DNA from: JAFGGG01 sp964634205
GTDB taxonomy: Bacteria; Spirochaetota; Spirochaetia; SZUA-6; RPPD01
Assembly (NCBI GenBank): GCA_964634205.1
Contig: CAZWKE010000010.1
Coordinates: forward strand, 26,341 to 90,340
Reading direction: 5' to 3'
DNA length: 64,000 nucleotides
The notes under the pieces were generated by a model. The model had not been told where the DNA came from. It did not search any database and was given only the letters and a program-made list of their open reading frames with translations. Position numbers and translations under genes: made by a program. Position 1 is the first letter of the stretch. Each line of letters starts with the position of its first letter. This document shows, one piece after another, positions 17,467-27,034 of this stretch.

Positions 17467-17605
17467 ACGGATAACAGTATACGCTGTTTTTCCGCCTTTT
17501 TTCCAGTGTGGCCTTGGACAAATTAAAAAAAAATAATAGTATTATATTGGTTTTATTGAAATTGATTCAAATAAAGATATATATAAAGGAATCGATAATT
17601 ATATT

Positions 17606-18640
17606 ATGTGGATTTTTCTCCTGGTTATTATATTTATTTTTCTTGTCGGCGGTTACCTGTTCTTAAGACGATTAGGCGGGGGCACTTTCCCCTGGGTTCA
17701 TTTTTATGCGACCGGAAAAGAATCGGGATTCACCTTCAAAGAAATCAATCTGCTGCGTAAAATCGCCGTGGAGAATAAGCTGCAGAATCCAACCTCGTTA
17801 TTCTGGTCGGTGAAGCAGCTTGAAGGTTCCATCAAGGGACTCATTCTGAAATTCAGGGCTTTGGGAGTTGAGAGTGAACCGCGCAGTCAGAACCTGATCG
17901 CCAAACTATTTGAATTCAGAAAGCGGGTCGAGTTAAGCCAACCCAAATACAAAATCGGGATAAAATCTTCAAAGAATATTGTTCAGCATCAGAGATTGCG
18001 TATGATTCTGCCCGGTTTTGACGCCTTTTCTACCAGTGTTGTTGAGAATTTGAACAAATATCTGGCACTTTCCTATCCGCGAGGCCCGCAGTTACCCCCC
18101 GGTTTTTCCTGGAAGGGCAAAAAAATCGGGGTGCATTTCTGGCGGCTCAATGATGCGGGATATTTTTTTCAAAGCAAGGTTATCGACGATTATATCAACA
18201 GAAAATATCCGATTATCCATATTGCGCATTCCGATAATCTTGTGCGGACCCAGAAAAGAAGATCGGTAAGGATCGAATGCAATATCGCCGCCGAGTTATA
18301 TCCGATGAGGGTAATGAACGAAGCGGATGAACACCCGGAGGACAGCCGGGGACTACGCTGCAAACTGGTGGATCTTTCCGAAGACGGCGCGGCAATCCTG
18401 ATCGGCGGCAGGGCCAAACTGGGTCTGGTGATCAAGCTTCAGTTTGAACTTGCCGCTAAACTTATTATCATGAACGGCGTGATAAAAGGAATAAACTTTG
18501 ATCAAAAGCGCAACCGCTCAATTTTACATATGCAGGCCATGCAGCCCAGCGCCTCGATGCAGAACGCAATTCTCTCCTATGTGTACAATATATTCGGAGA
18601 CAGATCCGATACTACATCCGTGAAACCGGTCGTTCCTTGA
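17606..18640 (+). CDS. PilZ-domain protein with N-terminal membrane anchor
   Basis: 344 residues. One N-terminal membrane segment (IFLLVIIFIFLVGGYLFL) is followed by a cytoplasmic region of about 190 residues without a recognised domain, then a C-terminal PilZ domain. The c-di-GMP-binding signature is intact: KRRSVRIEC (RxxxR, near residue 218) and VDLSEDGAAI (D-x-S-x-x-G, near 255). It probably responds to c-di-GMP; the target is unknown. The upstream DNA is AT-rich with several possible -10 boxes. Confidence 0.82.
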   Translation: MWIFLLVIIFIFLVGGYLFLRRLGGGTFPWVHFYATGKESGFTFKEINLLRKIAVENKLQNPTSLFWSVKQLEGSIKGLILKFRALGVESEPRSQNLIAKLFEFRKRVELSQPKYKIGIKSSKNIVQHQRLRMILPGFDAFSTSVVENLNKYLALSYPRGPQLPPGFSWKGKKIGVHFWRLNDAGYFFQSKVIDDYINRKYPIIHIAHSDNLVRTQKRRSVRIECNIAAELYPMRVMNEADEHPEDSRGLRCKLVDLSEDGAAILIGGRAKLGLVIKLQFELAAKLIIMNGVIKGINFDQKRNRSILHMQAMQPSASMQNAILSYVYNIFGDRSDTTSVKPVVP

Positions 18641-18647
18641 AAAATGA

Positions 18648-18676
18648 TTGATTTTTAGGACAAGGAATACTAAAAT
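18648..18676 (+). promoter_or_regulatory. Promoter of the HEAT-repeat gene
   Basis: TTGATT (18648-18653), 17-nt spacer, TAAAAT (18671-18676). A ribosome site (AGAAGGTG) and ATG 18718 follow at normal distances. Confidence 0.5.
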
Positions 18677-18717
18677 TACTAAGAGAATCAATTTTAACCC
18701 AAAAAGAAGGTGTCTAT

Positions 18718-19899
18718 ATGAAGATAAAATACCTGATCACCTGTTTCTTGTTTATTTCAATCAACTCTTTCGCTCAGAATGAAAGCAGCAAGCTTGGTGC
18801 CTATATGAAAAATTTCAATAAAGGAGATACACAGGTCAAGCTGCAGCTGATCGAAGAAGCCGCCGGTCTTGATTCTCCCGCGCTGGGACCGCTTTTTAAA
18901 AGCGCGGTGGATTACGCGGTTTCCAATTCAAGTCAACTGAATACCGATAATTATCTGAAAAGGTTCTCTATTATTGCCGTAAATGAATGCGCGGACCTGA
19001 ATGTGGAAAACGCAAAATATCCGGTTTTAAGACTGTTTAATGAAACCAATGATTTTACGCTGCAGGAAGCCGCATTGAAGGCCCTGGCGGTCCTGGGTAA
19101 GACCGATTCTGCCATTATTACCAACCTGAATAATTATCTGGAAAATCAGAACAACATCTATAAAACCGGGAAAATACCGAATAAAAAGATTGTTGCCGTC
19201 TGTCTTAAAACCCTGGCGGAACTGGACGATGCCTCTTCATTTACCCCGATTTTCAATACGATGATTCTTGGTTATGACAAAACCATCAGCGCGCTTGCCT
19301 ACAAAACAATACTGAATCTAGCGGGAGACTTTCGCACAAGTATTTTTAATATTATAAAAAACGGGACCACGGTCGAGAAAAAGCGGGCGCTTGAAGTGGG
19401 GTTGGGCCACCAGACCATGGAGGACACAAAGAAGGCGGAGATTGCCGAATATGCCCTTGATATTGCGCTGCATTACACAACGGCCAGTCCGGAGGACAGA
19501 AACATGATCCGGGAAATTCGGGATACCGCCACAGAAGCCTTAAGCGGATATAAATGGGGGAAGGCCACCGGCCTGATTATTTCACAGTTCGATACCGTGC
19601 TGCTTGAATACGAACATGGCGTGGCTCCCAAGAATTCGGTGCTGCTTGCGATTAATGCCCTGGGGAATATGGGAACTCACGAAGCCGCGCAACGGCTGAC
19701 CCTTTATTTGAATATTTTAAACGCGTACACGGAAAACAAGAAAAAACACGATACCCAGATCATGTTCGCAGTGATATACAACCTGGGGAAGCTGGGCGAT
19801 AAAATCGCCTATGATGATCTGATGTATATAAAATACCTGAGTTATTCCGGTGACATTAAAGCTGCCGCACAAAAAGCGATTAAAAATCTGAAATGGTAA
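18718..19899 (+). CDS. Exported HEAT-repeat protein
   Basis: 393 residues. A typical signal peptide, MKIKYLITCFLFISINSFAQ, is followed by alpha-helical repeats, e.g. LQEAALKALAVLGKTDSA and VLLAINALGNMGTHEAAQR, of HEAT/PBS-lyase type. Likely a periplasmic scaffold. The next gene, comEC, begins 3 bp after the stop, so the two are cotranscribed, but no functional link is known. Binding partner not predictable. Confidence 0.78.
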   Translation: MKIKYLITCFLFISINSFAQNESSKLGAYMKNFNKGDTQVKLQLIEEAAGLDSPALGPLFKSAVDYAVSNSSQLNTDNYLKRFSIIAVNECADLNVENAKYPVLRLFNETNDFTLQEAALKALAVLGKTDSAIITNLNNYLENQNNIYKTGKIPNKKIVAVCLKTLAELDDASSFTPIFNTMILGYDKTISALAYKTILNLAGDFRTSIFNIIKNGTTVEKKRALEVGLGHQTMEDTKKAEIAEYALDIALHYTTASPEDRNMIREIRDTATEALSGYKWGKATGLIISQFDTVLLEYEHGVAPKNSVLLAINALGNMGTHEAAQRLTLYLNILNAYTENKKKHDTQIMFAVIYNLGKLGDKIAYDDLMYIKYLSYSGDIKAAAQKAIKNLKW

Positions 19900-19902
19900 T
19901 CC

Positions 19903-21354
19903 ATGACACGGATGCTCTCTCCTCTGTTCTTTACGGCTCTGGGCCTGCTTGCCGTTTTGTATGCAGGTACGGTGATTCCTGTTTTTGTGTTTATCCTGTC
20001 GTGTGTGATTGTGACGGCCCTGGGGATTACCGGCTTTCTATGTAAATCAGCCGAATTGAGGAAAAAGGGGCCGGCATTAATCTGTCTGGGGCTGGGGCTG
20101 TTCCTCGGCAGTATTCTTTCTCAGAGTATTACCGGTGAAAGGTATTCCTTTTTTACGGGCACAGACCCTTCCAGAGTCGCCTGGTTCAAGGGGTATCTTA
20201 CCGCGGATGACCAGAAATTACATGATGACGTGAGTGTATGCACATTGCAGCTTACGGCCGCGGCAACCAAGGACCGTTCTTTTACAGCGGAGGCATACGG
20301 TGAGATCAGGCTTTTTATCAGACACAGTACCGGGGTGTATGCCGGACAGGTGATTGAAGTAAGGGGTAGGCTTACAGGTGGTCAAAAAAACAGTGCGGGG
20401 ACGGTAAGTTCATGGGTGGACAATAAACAAATTCATATAATTGGTTTTCATTCATGGTTTTCCCACGCCAGGTATGCGGTGCTGCAGTGGTGCAGCGCGC
20501 GTATTGAAAAAATGGGGGCACCCCAAAATTCGCTTTTTAAGGCGCTCTTTTTAGGGGACCGCAGGGGCTTGGATGCCGACCTGCGTCAGTCGCTTGTGAA
20601 TACAGGCAGTGTGCATCTACTCGCGGTTTCCGGGCTGCATGTGGGGATTGTGTTTTCGTTCATTGCCCTCCTGCTTTTTCCGCTTCCCTCAAAAAAAATA
20701 AAGATAATAGTCGGCTCACTTTTTGTCCTGGGTTATCTTTTCCTGGTGGGCGCAAAACCTTCACTGCTGCGTGCCTCGATCATGATCGTTACGGCCGGTA
20801 TCGCCTCCCTTTTGGACCGGGACTTTAATCCTTTGAATATATTTTATTTAAGCCTGGTGATTGCGGTATGTATTGATCCCTCTTCGGTTTTTACCCTTTC
20901 GTTCGGGCTTTCATACTGCGCGGTCTTCGGCATTCTTACTGTAGGCAGGGGATTAAACTCATTTCTTATTCCCTATCTGCCCGCGTTTGTCCGCGTTCCA
21001 TTGTCGTTTTCATTGGGCGCCCAATGCGCGACCCTGCCGCTTGTCCTGCTCTATTTCAAACAGGTATATGTGCTGAGTTTTCTGGCGGCACTCATCATGG
21101 TTCCGCTTGTTACCGTGTTTGTCTGGGGCGGTATTATCTTCCTTGCAGTGAGCAGTATTCCTTTTACACCGGTGTATCGATCGGCTACAGTAATCTTTGA
21201 ATTCCTCTACCGGGCGATCTTTCGGATAAGCCGGTTTTTTTCACAAATTCCCGTCCTGATTACGGAATGGAACAACTGGTATCTGGCCGTCTTTTTTCTG
21301 TTGGGGGGCATGGCCTTTTATATTTTTTACCGGAGAAAACACTATGAATTATGA
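19903..21354 (+). CDS. comEC: ComEC/Rec2 family DNA-uptake channel protein
   Basis: 483 residues with many membrane segments. The competence-domain hallmark LLAVSGLHVGIVFSF is near residue 240, preceded by LFLGDRRGLDADLRQSLVNTG. The C-terminal metallo-beta-lactamase nuclease domain of longer ComEC proteins is missing; the protein ends after the membrane domain, as in several short ComEC forms. It would form the inner membrane channel for single-stranded DNA. Overlaps ksgA by 11 bp. Confidence 0.9.
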   Translation: MTRMLSPLFFTALGLLAVLYAGTVIPVFVFILSCVIVTALGITGFLCKSAELRKKGPALICLGLGLFLGSILSQSITGERYSFFTGTDPSRVAWFKGYLTADDQKLHDDVSVCTLQLTAAATKDRSFTAEAYGEIRLFIRHSTGVYAGQVIEVRGRLTGGQKNSAGTVSSWVDNKQIHIIGFHSWFSHARYAVLQWCSARIEKMGAPQNSLFKALFLGDRRGLDADLRQSLVNTGSVHLLAVSGLHVGIVFSFIALLLFPLPSKKIKIIVGSLFVLGYLFLVGAKPSLLRASIMIVTAGIASLLDRDFNPLNIFYLSLVIAVCIDPSSVFTLSFGLSYCAVFGILTVGRGLNSFLIPYLPAFVRVPLSFSLGAQCATLPLVLLYFKQVYVLSFLAALIMVPLVTVFVWGGIIFLAVSSIPFTPVYRSATVIFEFLYRAIFRISRFFSQIPVLITEWNNWYLAVFFLLGGMAFYIFYRRKHYEL

Positions 21355-22192
21355 ATCGCCGCAGGAGATCAGGGAGATCCTGCGGCGGCAGGGTATTGCC
21401 TTAAAAAAACGCTGGGGGCAGAACTTTCTCATTAACCGGGGCGCCAGGGAGAAGATTTCAGCACTGATCGATGCCGGGGAAACGGAGACCGTCTGGGAGA
21501 TCGGCCCCGGCCTTGGTGCGTTAACGGTGCTGCTGCTGCCCGCGGCGGGAAAACTGATTGCCTTCGAGATAGACCGGGGGCTTGTCCGCTGGCTTACGGA
21601 GGAGTTTTCCGGCAACACAACTTTCTCCGTGTGCCAGGGAGACGTGCTCAAGACCTGGCCGCGAATCTATGAAACACAGGGAAAGCCGCAAAAAGTATGC
21701 GGGAATTTGCCGTATCGTTCGGCATCCGCGATTATTCTTTCGTTTATTATGGCGGAAGTAATGCCGTCCCGTATGGTGTTCACGGTGCAGCGCGAACTGG
21801 CCCTGCGGATGAGCGCGTCACCGGGTTCAAAAAATTATTCGGGATTTTCCGTGCTTTGTCAAAGTATGTTTGCCCTGGAACCGGGAGGAGAATTGAAGCC
21901 GGGATCATTTTACCCGGAGCCGGATGTGCGTTCAAGCATCGTCGTTTTTACTCCGTGTGTGCGTTGGCAGGGGGCTTTCCCACGGGAATGGTTTTTGCGG
22001 CTTGTAAGAATCGGCTTTGCCTCGCGGCGTAAGACCTTTAAAAACAATATTCTACAGACCCCCGATTTGAACCCTGTAGAAAAACAGAGGGTGCTTGCCG
22101 TATTGGAACAGAATTATTCAGTGGAAAGGCTGCGGGCGGAAGAGTTGAGTGTTGATCAGTTTATTGAGCTGGCCCGGAAATGCGGCAGGTAA
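21344..22192 (+). CDS. rsmA: 16S rRNA dimethyladenosine transferase
   Basis: 282 residues. KsgA methylates two adjacent adenosines near the 3' end of 16S rRNA. Motifs: KKRWGQNFLINRG at the N-terminus, EIGPGLGALT (SAM-binding motif I), and GNLPYRSAS (the NLPY catalytic motif IV), plus FASRRKTFKNNI in the C-terminal domain. Start supported by CCGGAG upstream. Overlaps the end of comEC. Confidence 0.96.
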   Translation: MNYESPQEIREILRRQGIALKKRWGQNFLINRGAREKISALIDAGETETVWEIGPGLGALTVLLLPAAGKLIAFEIDRGLVRWLTEEFSGNTTFSVCQGDVLKTWPRIYETQGKPQKVCGNLPYRSASAIILSFIMAEVMPSRMVFTVQRELALRMSASPGSKNYSGFSVLCQSMFALEPGGELKPGSFYPEPDVRSSIVVFTPCVRWQGAFPREWFLRLVRIGFASRRKTFKNNILQTPDLNPVEKQRVLAVLEQNYSVERLRAEELSVDQFIELARKCGR

Positions 22193-22259
22193 AAAACCTG
22201 ATTTCAGCCCGGGCCTACTGTTCAATGCCGGACATTTTTTTTATAATTTAAAAACGGAC

Positions 22260-24479
22260 ATGGAACTTTTTGAAGCGGCGACAGAAGATAAATTTCAACC
22301 CCTTGCCTATAGAATGAGACCGCGTACTCTTGATGAGTTCGCGGGCCAGGAACACATCGTCGGGCAGGGGCGTCTGCTGCGCCGGGCCATCCAGGCGGAC
22401 CAGCTTTCATCGCTGATCTTTTACGGACCGCCCGGTACGGGCAAGACAACCCTGGCCCGGGTGATTGCCGGCAGTACCCGCAGCCGGTTTATCACGATCA
22501 ACGCGGTGCTTTGCGGGGTGAAACAACTGCGCGAGGTGATCGACGAGGCCAAGCAGGAGCGCGCGCTCTATGACAAGCGGACCATTTTATTTGTGGACGA
22601 GGTCCACCGCTGGAACAAGGCCCAGCAGGACGCGCTCCTGCCGTGGGTGGAGCGGGGGACCGTCATTTTTATCGGTGCCACCACCCAGAACCCTTTTTTT
22701 GAGGTGAACAGTGCCCTGCTCAGCCGCAGCAGGATCTTTCAGCTTCTCCCGCTCACAGCCGATGATCTGGCCGCCATAGCCCGGCAGGCCCTGGGGGACA
22801 GGGAACGGGGTTACGGGAAGTACAACATACAACTGGATGATGATGCCCTGCGGCATATCGTTCATATTGCGGCCGGAGACGCCAGGAGTTTGTTGAACGC
22901 CCTTGAACTGGCGGTAGAAACCACTCCCGCGATCTTCCCCCCTCCCGATGACAGTCCCATCCATATTACCCTGCCCATTGCGGAAGAAAGCATCCAGAAA
23001 CGGGTTGTGCTTTACGATAAAGAGGGTGATTATCATTTTGACGTGATCAGCGCCTTTATTAAGTCATTGCGCGGTTCCGATCCCGACGCCGCCCTGTACT
23101 GGCTGGCAAAAATGGTGCATGCGGGCGAGGACCCCAAGTTTATCTTCCGGCGTATGCTGATTTTCGCCGGCGAGGATGTAGGGCTGGCTGATCCGCAGGC
23201 CCTGGTGGTCGCGGAAGCGGCGGCGCGCGCGTTTGAGCGTGTGGGTATGCCCGAGGGACGGTATCATCTGGCCCTGGCCACCCTGTATCTTTCCACTGCC
23301 CCCAAATCAAACTCGGCCATGGCCTTTTTCGACGCCCTTGCCTGTGTAAAGCAGGAGGAACAGGCGGATGTCCCCGCACACCTCAAGGACGGAAGCAGGG
23401 ACAAACAGGGGTTCGGCCATGGTGAAGGGTATTTATATCCCCATGCCTACAGAGACCATTGGGTGGCCCAGCAGTACCTCCCCCATAACCTGCAGGGCAG
23501 GGTGTTTTACCAACCGGGACAAATCGGCTATGAGGCAGGCATACGAAACGAGGTTATAAAGCGGCGGGAGGCCCAGCTTGCGGTTATGTTGGAAGAACCG
23601 GTCCCCGACATTCTTACCTTTACCCCGGATACCCGGCAGAAGGATGAGTGGCTGAAGCGGGCGATCAACACCGGGGGGAGGGTACCGGCTGATATGCGCG
23701 AGGCGGTGTTCTCTCATTTGCCGCTGCAGCGTCACCATTGTGTCCTGGACCTGAACGCGGGAAGCGGGCTTTTTCTCTGGGAAGCGCTGCGCCGGGTCCC
23801 CGAAGGCAGCGTGTATGCCTTGACCGGAAATGACAGCGAATATGAAACACTGAATCATTTTGCCGGGGGGTTACCCGAGCAGGAAAGACCGCAGTTTGTC
23901 AGGCAGTCCCTTGAGACCCTGACCCTCCCGTTACAGAGTACCATGCTGAAGCATATCAGGTTTGACGCGGTTGTCGGCAGGAATAATTTTACCCGTCTTA
24001 AGGATAAGCCGGAGACACTCGGCGTGATCCACAGCCTGTGCAAAGATGGCGGATTTCTGGGATTGGCCCAGGTGGTTCCCGTGAAGGGCAGCAGGCTTTC
24101 CGAACTGGTAAGCGGAAAGGGAGCCGGGGGAAAAGCAGTCGAGTATCTGGTCCGGGCCGAGGACAGGATTTACACGGCACCCGACAATCCGCTTGTCTGC
24201 TGGAATGAAGAGGACCTGTGGGCCGCGTGTGAACAGGCGGGCTTTTCTTTGGTCTGGAACGAGGTGAAAACATATCATGAAAAAAGACGGCTGAGTGCTG
24301 ATCTGGTTGACAAATGGTTTGATCCGGATACGCCTCACCTGGGATACGGCAAAGCCCTGATGGAGTTTCTGAATCGGGATGAGTTTGCCTTGGTAAAAGA
24401 CTCTGTTTCGGGGGAGCTATCCGATACGATCGCGGGATGGAAGGTCACCGTGGCAATGTTGGTGGCAAAAAAACAGTAA
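22260..24479 (+). CDS. RarA/MgsA recombination AAA+ ATPase fused to a methyltransferase-like domain
   Basis: 739 residues from ATG 22260. Residues 1-440 are a full RarA (replication-fork maintenance ATPase): YRMRPRTLDEFAGQEHI, Walker A GPPGTGKTTLAR, Walker B ILFVDEVHRWNKAQQDALL, sensor TQNPFFEVNSALLSR, and the C-terminal YPHAYRDHWVAQQYLP. Residues about 480-739 form an extra domain with VLDLNAGSGLFLWEAL, resembling SAM-binding motif I of class I methyltransferases. Similar RarA fusions are known in cyanobacteria. An upstream TTG/ATG reading to 22149 overlaps ksgA and is unlikely; a TATAAT lies 12 nt before the ATG and there is no ribosome site. Confidence 0.88.
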   Translation: MELFEAATEDKFQPLAYRMRPRTLDEFAGQEHIVGQGRLLRRAIQADQLSSLIFYGPPGTGKTTLARVIAGSTRSRFITINAVLCGVKQLREVIDEAKQERALYDKRTILFVDEVHRWNKAQQDALLPWVERGTVIFIGATTQNPFFEVNSALLSRSRIFQLLPLTADDLAAIARQALGDRERGYGKYNIQLDDDALRHIVHIAAGDARSLLNALELAVETTPAIFPPPDDSPIHITLPIAEESIQKRVVLYDKEGDYHFDVISAFIKSLRGSDPDAALYWLAKMVHAGEDPKFIFRRMLIFAGEDVGLADPQALVVAEAAARAFERVGMPEGRYHLALATLYLSTAPKSNSAMAFFDALACVKQEEQADVPAHLKDGSRDKQGFGHGEGYLYPHAYRDHWVAQQYLPHNLQGRVFYQPGQIGYEAGIRNEVIKRREAQLAVMLEEPVPDILTFTPDTRQKDEWLKRAINTGGRVPADMREAVFSHLPLQRHHCVLDLNAGSGLFLWEALRRVPEGSVYALTGNDSEYETLNHFAGGLPEQERPQFVRQSLETLTLPLQSTMLKHIRFDAVVGRNNFTRLKDKPETLGVIHSLCKDGGFLGLAQVVPVKGSRLSELVSGKGAGGKAVEYLVRAEDRIYTAPDNPLVCWNEEDLWAACEQAGFSLVWNEVKTYHEKRRLSADLVDKWFDPDTPHLGYGKALMEFLNRDEFALVKDSVSGELSDTIAGWKVTVAMLVAKKQ

Positions 24480-24492
24480 GGAGGGGATACTT

Positions 24493-24948
24493 ATGAGACT
24501 CTATCTTATCCAGCATGGTGAGGCAAAAGGCGAACAGGAAGATCCGCAGCGGGGGCTTACCGCCCGGGGTGAGGCCGATACCGGGCGCAGCGCGACCCTG
24601 CTGGCGTCGCTACAGCCGACAGTTTCAGAGATCAGGCACAGCAGTAAACTGAGGGCAAAACAGACGGCTGTGATCCTGGCGGCGGCCATGAAGGCGGAAG
24701 ATCTTTTACATGAACAACAGGGATTGGCCCCCAACGACCCGGTACAGGCTTTGGCCGCAGAACTTGTTCACCGGCAGGAATCACTGGCGGTGGTCGGGCA
24801 CCTGCCGTTTTTAAGCAGATTGGCCGGTTTGCTTTTGTGCGGACACGAGCAGCGGCATCCTGTTGCCTTTTACAATTCAGGCGTGGTTTGTCTGAATTAT
24901 GATGGTGAGAGTTGGCAGGTTGAGTGGGCGGTTCCGCCTTTTCTTTAG
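24493..24948 (+). CDS. sixA: SixA-type phosphohistidine phosphatase
   Basis: 151 residues, histidine phosphatase superfamily without other domains. The catalytic RHG motif appears as LIQHGEAKG (Gln replaces Arg, as in some SixA proteins), followed by GLTARGEAD, a HSSKLRAKQTA segment and the second histidine in VVGHLPFLSRLAG. SixA removes phosphate from histidine phosphotransfer proteins such as those of the PTS. AAGGAGGGGATACTT precedes the ATG. Probably cotranscribed with rarA, 13 bp upstream. Confidence 0.88.
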   Translation: MRLYLIQHGEAKGEQEDPQRGLTARGEADTGRSATLLASLQPTVSEIRHSSKLRAKQTAVILAAAMKAEDLLHEQQGLAPNDPVQALAAELVHRQESLAVVGHLPFLSRLAGLLLCGHEQRHPVAFYNSGVVCLNYDGESWQVEWAVPPFL

Positions 24949-24994
24949 GTAATGATACTGTGCCTGCGCCCGGGTGGTTTTTATCACAGTAGGT

Positions 24995-25456
24995 TTACTG
25001 CAGTTTCGTAAATACAATCTTATCTACCTTCATGTTTGTTTCGCTTGGGGTAATCATCAGAGTGACAGGTGTTTTCTTATCGGTAACAGAAATGGTAATG
25101 CTTTTTTTACATGCGGCATAGGTTCCGTGGGCCATGCTGTAGGTCCGTAAAGGGGGACGGTTATCAATCTGAATATAGATTGCGTCCGTATTGATGTCCG
25201 GTGCGTTTTCATACACCGTTACTTCATACACGCCTGCCGGCAGGGTTACCTGACCGCTTATACTGCTGGTGATATGTGAGACAGCCACCGCCTGACCGCC
25301 GCCGGCGGCCGCGTCGGATACCACCTCCGCGTCGCGCAGGGTCAGAGATTCGGCTTCCACGGTTACCGTATCCCCTACCTCAAGCACCTCTTCCACGGTC
25401 TTACAGGTAAAAAAAACCGCCGCAATCATTACTAAAACAAATGCTTTCGAACGCAT
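24995..25456 (-). CDS. Lipoprotein with a carbohydrate-binding-module-like domain
   Basis: 153 residues from ATG 25456; the frame is open further to 25474. The signal MRSKAFVLVMIAAVFFTC ends in a spirochaete lipobox (FFTC). The mature part begins with acidic residues and has VEAESLTLRDAEVV, a short beta-rich fold like family 6/35 carbohydrate-binding modules, ending DKIVFTKLQ. Binding of glycan is inference. It lies 24 bp downstream of the CAP-domain gene on the same strand. Confidence 0.7.
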   Translation of the reverse strand: MRSKAFVLVMIAAVFFTCKTVEEVLEVGDTVTVEAESLTLRDAEVVSDAAAGGGQAVAVSHITSSISGQVTLPAGVYEVTVYENAPDINTDAIYIQIDNRPPLRTYSMAHGTYAACKKSITISVTDKKTPVTLMITPSETNMKVDKIVFTKLQ

Positions 25457-25480
25457 ACACCCGCTCCTGTTCAATCCGGA

Positions 25481-26191
25481 TTATTCCGACGGCCCTTTAC
25501 TACTGGCAAAGTCCTGGGTTAATTTAAAAGAGTCCATCTTAAAGAAATTCGCATCATTATAATGCGCCGCGCCTACTCCCAGATAAGTAAAAGCGGGGTT
25601 AAGGATGTTTGCCCTGTGTCCCGGTGAATGCATCCACATGTCCAGGGCCTCTTTGGCCAACCCCAGATAGGTATGGTTCTGGATCGGTTCACCCCTATAC
25701 TTATAACTGAAGTACCCGCCGTTTTGCGGGGGCGTATACACCGGTTTTCCGGCCTCGTATTCAATACCGAACGCCTCGGCGATATTTTCGCCGGTGGCGG
25801 CATTGCTGATTCCCACAAGTGCCAGTCTTTTAACCATGGTTTCCTTTCCTTCTACGGGACTGGAGTGGGAAAAAAATTTATAGCTTACCATATCCCGGCT
25901 GTGACCGATGGCCGCCTTCTCCAGGGCCGGTGAGTGTTTGAACGGCTGCCTGTTTTGCCGGACCCGCCGGCGGTTGGTTTCATAAAAGATGGCCGCGTCA
26001 AGCAGGGGATAATTTATATCGTTCATGTCGATCCTTCCGTTTGCCGCGGGCATAGTGGCAAAACTTTCATAATCATAGATATCGTAATCGGAATCACTCC
26101 ATGTATCGAATCCGCCGCTGTAATCATTGGCAAGGAACACAAATAACAGTATGCTGCTTAATGAAAGATAAAAAAGGGTTTTACCGGTCAT
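25481..26191 (-). CDS. Exported CAP-domain (SCP/PR-1-like) protein
   Basis: 236 residues with an N-terminal hydrophobic signal (TLFYLSLSSILLFVFLAND). The CAP signature is clear: FETNRRRVRQNRQPFKHSP, AAIGHSRDMVSYKFFSH and WMHSPGHRANILNPAFTYLG. Function of bacterial CAP proteins is mostly unknown; proposed roles include cell-wall or sterol/lipid binding. TATAAT at 26208-26203 and an AGAGGTG ribosome site precede the ATG. Heads a two-gene unit with the small lipoprotein. Confidence 0.9.
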   Translation of the reverse strand: MTGKTLFYLSLSSILLFVFLANDYSGGFDTWSDSDYDIYDYESFATMPAANGRIDMNDINYPLLDAAIFYETNRRRVRQNRQPFKHSPALEKAAIGHSRDMVSYKFFSHSSPVEGKETMVKRLALVGISNAATGENIAEAFGIEYEAGKPVYTPPQNGGYFSYKYRGEPIQNHTYLGLAKEALDMWMHSPGHRANILNPAFTYLGVGAAHYNDANFFKMDSFKLTQDFASSKGPSE

Positions 26192-26359
26192 ATTACACCT
26201 CTATTATACATTATTGCGCAAAACTTGGAAAAATCAAGAGTTTATACGAGCACACCGGTAATTCCCTTTTGGAATCGATTTCATTGAGCATTTTCTTGAC
26301 AAGCTTCGGACAAGGGAATTAAATCATATCCATATTATGTTATAGAGGAGGGAAAACAT

Positions 26360-27025
26360 ATGAAAAAAAGATGGTTATTTTCTGTATTAATAGTCGGTCT
26401 TTTTTTATCGGGGTGCGTGGCCGCGGGAGGCAAAGCCATTGCCGGGGAGAAAGCAAAAACACAGAACGGGAATAAAACCGCTCTATTGCTAAAACCTGTC
26501 AGGAAATATGCAAGGGTTCTGGACGAGACATCTCTTCCCGCAAACATGCTTCATAACAGTGATTTTAAAGCGCCGCTGTCCAAGGCGGTTCCGAATAAAG
26601 ACGGAAGCGTTAACACACAGGGCAGCTGGGTTTTTTATCCGAATCACGGAGGCGCCGGCAACTGTAAACTCGAAAACGGGATGGCCAAGATCACGCCGAC
26701 AAAGGTCGATTGTCCCGATTACGGGATTCAGTTGATACAAGCTCCGGTGGTCGTGGAAAAAGGGGCAACATATATCATCAGTTTTGACGCGTACGCGGCA
26801 AAGCCCAGATCCATTACCGTAAAAATCGGCGGGATCGAGAATCGCGAGTGGAAAGCGTACAGCACGGAAAAAGTCATTAAAATCAGCACAAAAAGAAAGA
26901 CGTATAAGTTTGCGTTCACAATGAAGGATGCCACGGACAGAAACGCGAGGTTCGAATTCTGGTTTGCCACCGGACAAAATCCGGCGCCGGTTTGGGTGAC
27001 GAACGCGCAGATGTATAAAAAATAA
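26360..27025 (+). CDS. Lipoprotein with CBM4/9-like carbohydrate-binding domain
   Basis: 221 residues. Lipoprotein signal MKKRWLFSVLIVGLFLSGC (lipobox LSGC). After a linker, residues about 65-221 follow the CBM4/9 pattern: an N-terminal LHNSDFKAPLS, then GSWVFYP, GIQLIQAPVVVEKGATYIIS and the closing ARFEFWFATGQ. Such modules bind beta-glucans. The GH16 glucanase gene starts 10 bp downstream, supporting joint work at the cell surface. Strong ribosome site AGAGGAGGG; TTGACA at 26296 may be the -35 box. Confidence 0.82.
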   Translation: MKKRWLFSVLIVGLFLSGCVAAGGKAIAGEKAKTQNGNKTALLLKPVRKYARVLDETSLPANMLHNSDFKAPLSKAVPNKDGSVNTQGSWVFYPNHGGAGNCKLENGMAKITPTKVDCPDYGIQLIQAPVVVEKGATYIISFDAYAAKPRSITVKIGGIENREWKAYSTEKVIKISTKRKTYKFAFTMKDATDRNARFEFWFATGQNPAPVWVTNAQMYKK

Positions 27026-27034
27026 AGGGAAACG

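Noticed and set aside
24949..24994. ACTGTG/CACAGT inverted repeat as a bidirectional terminator between sixA and the lipoprotein gene
   Set aside because: The stem is only 6 bp with a loop of about 20 nt and no clear U-run.
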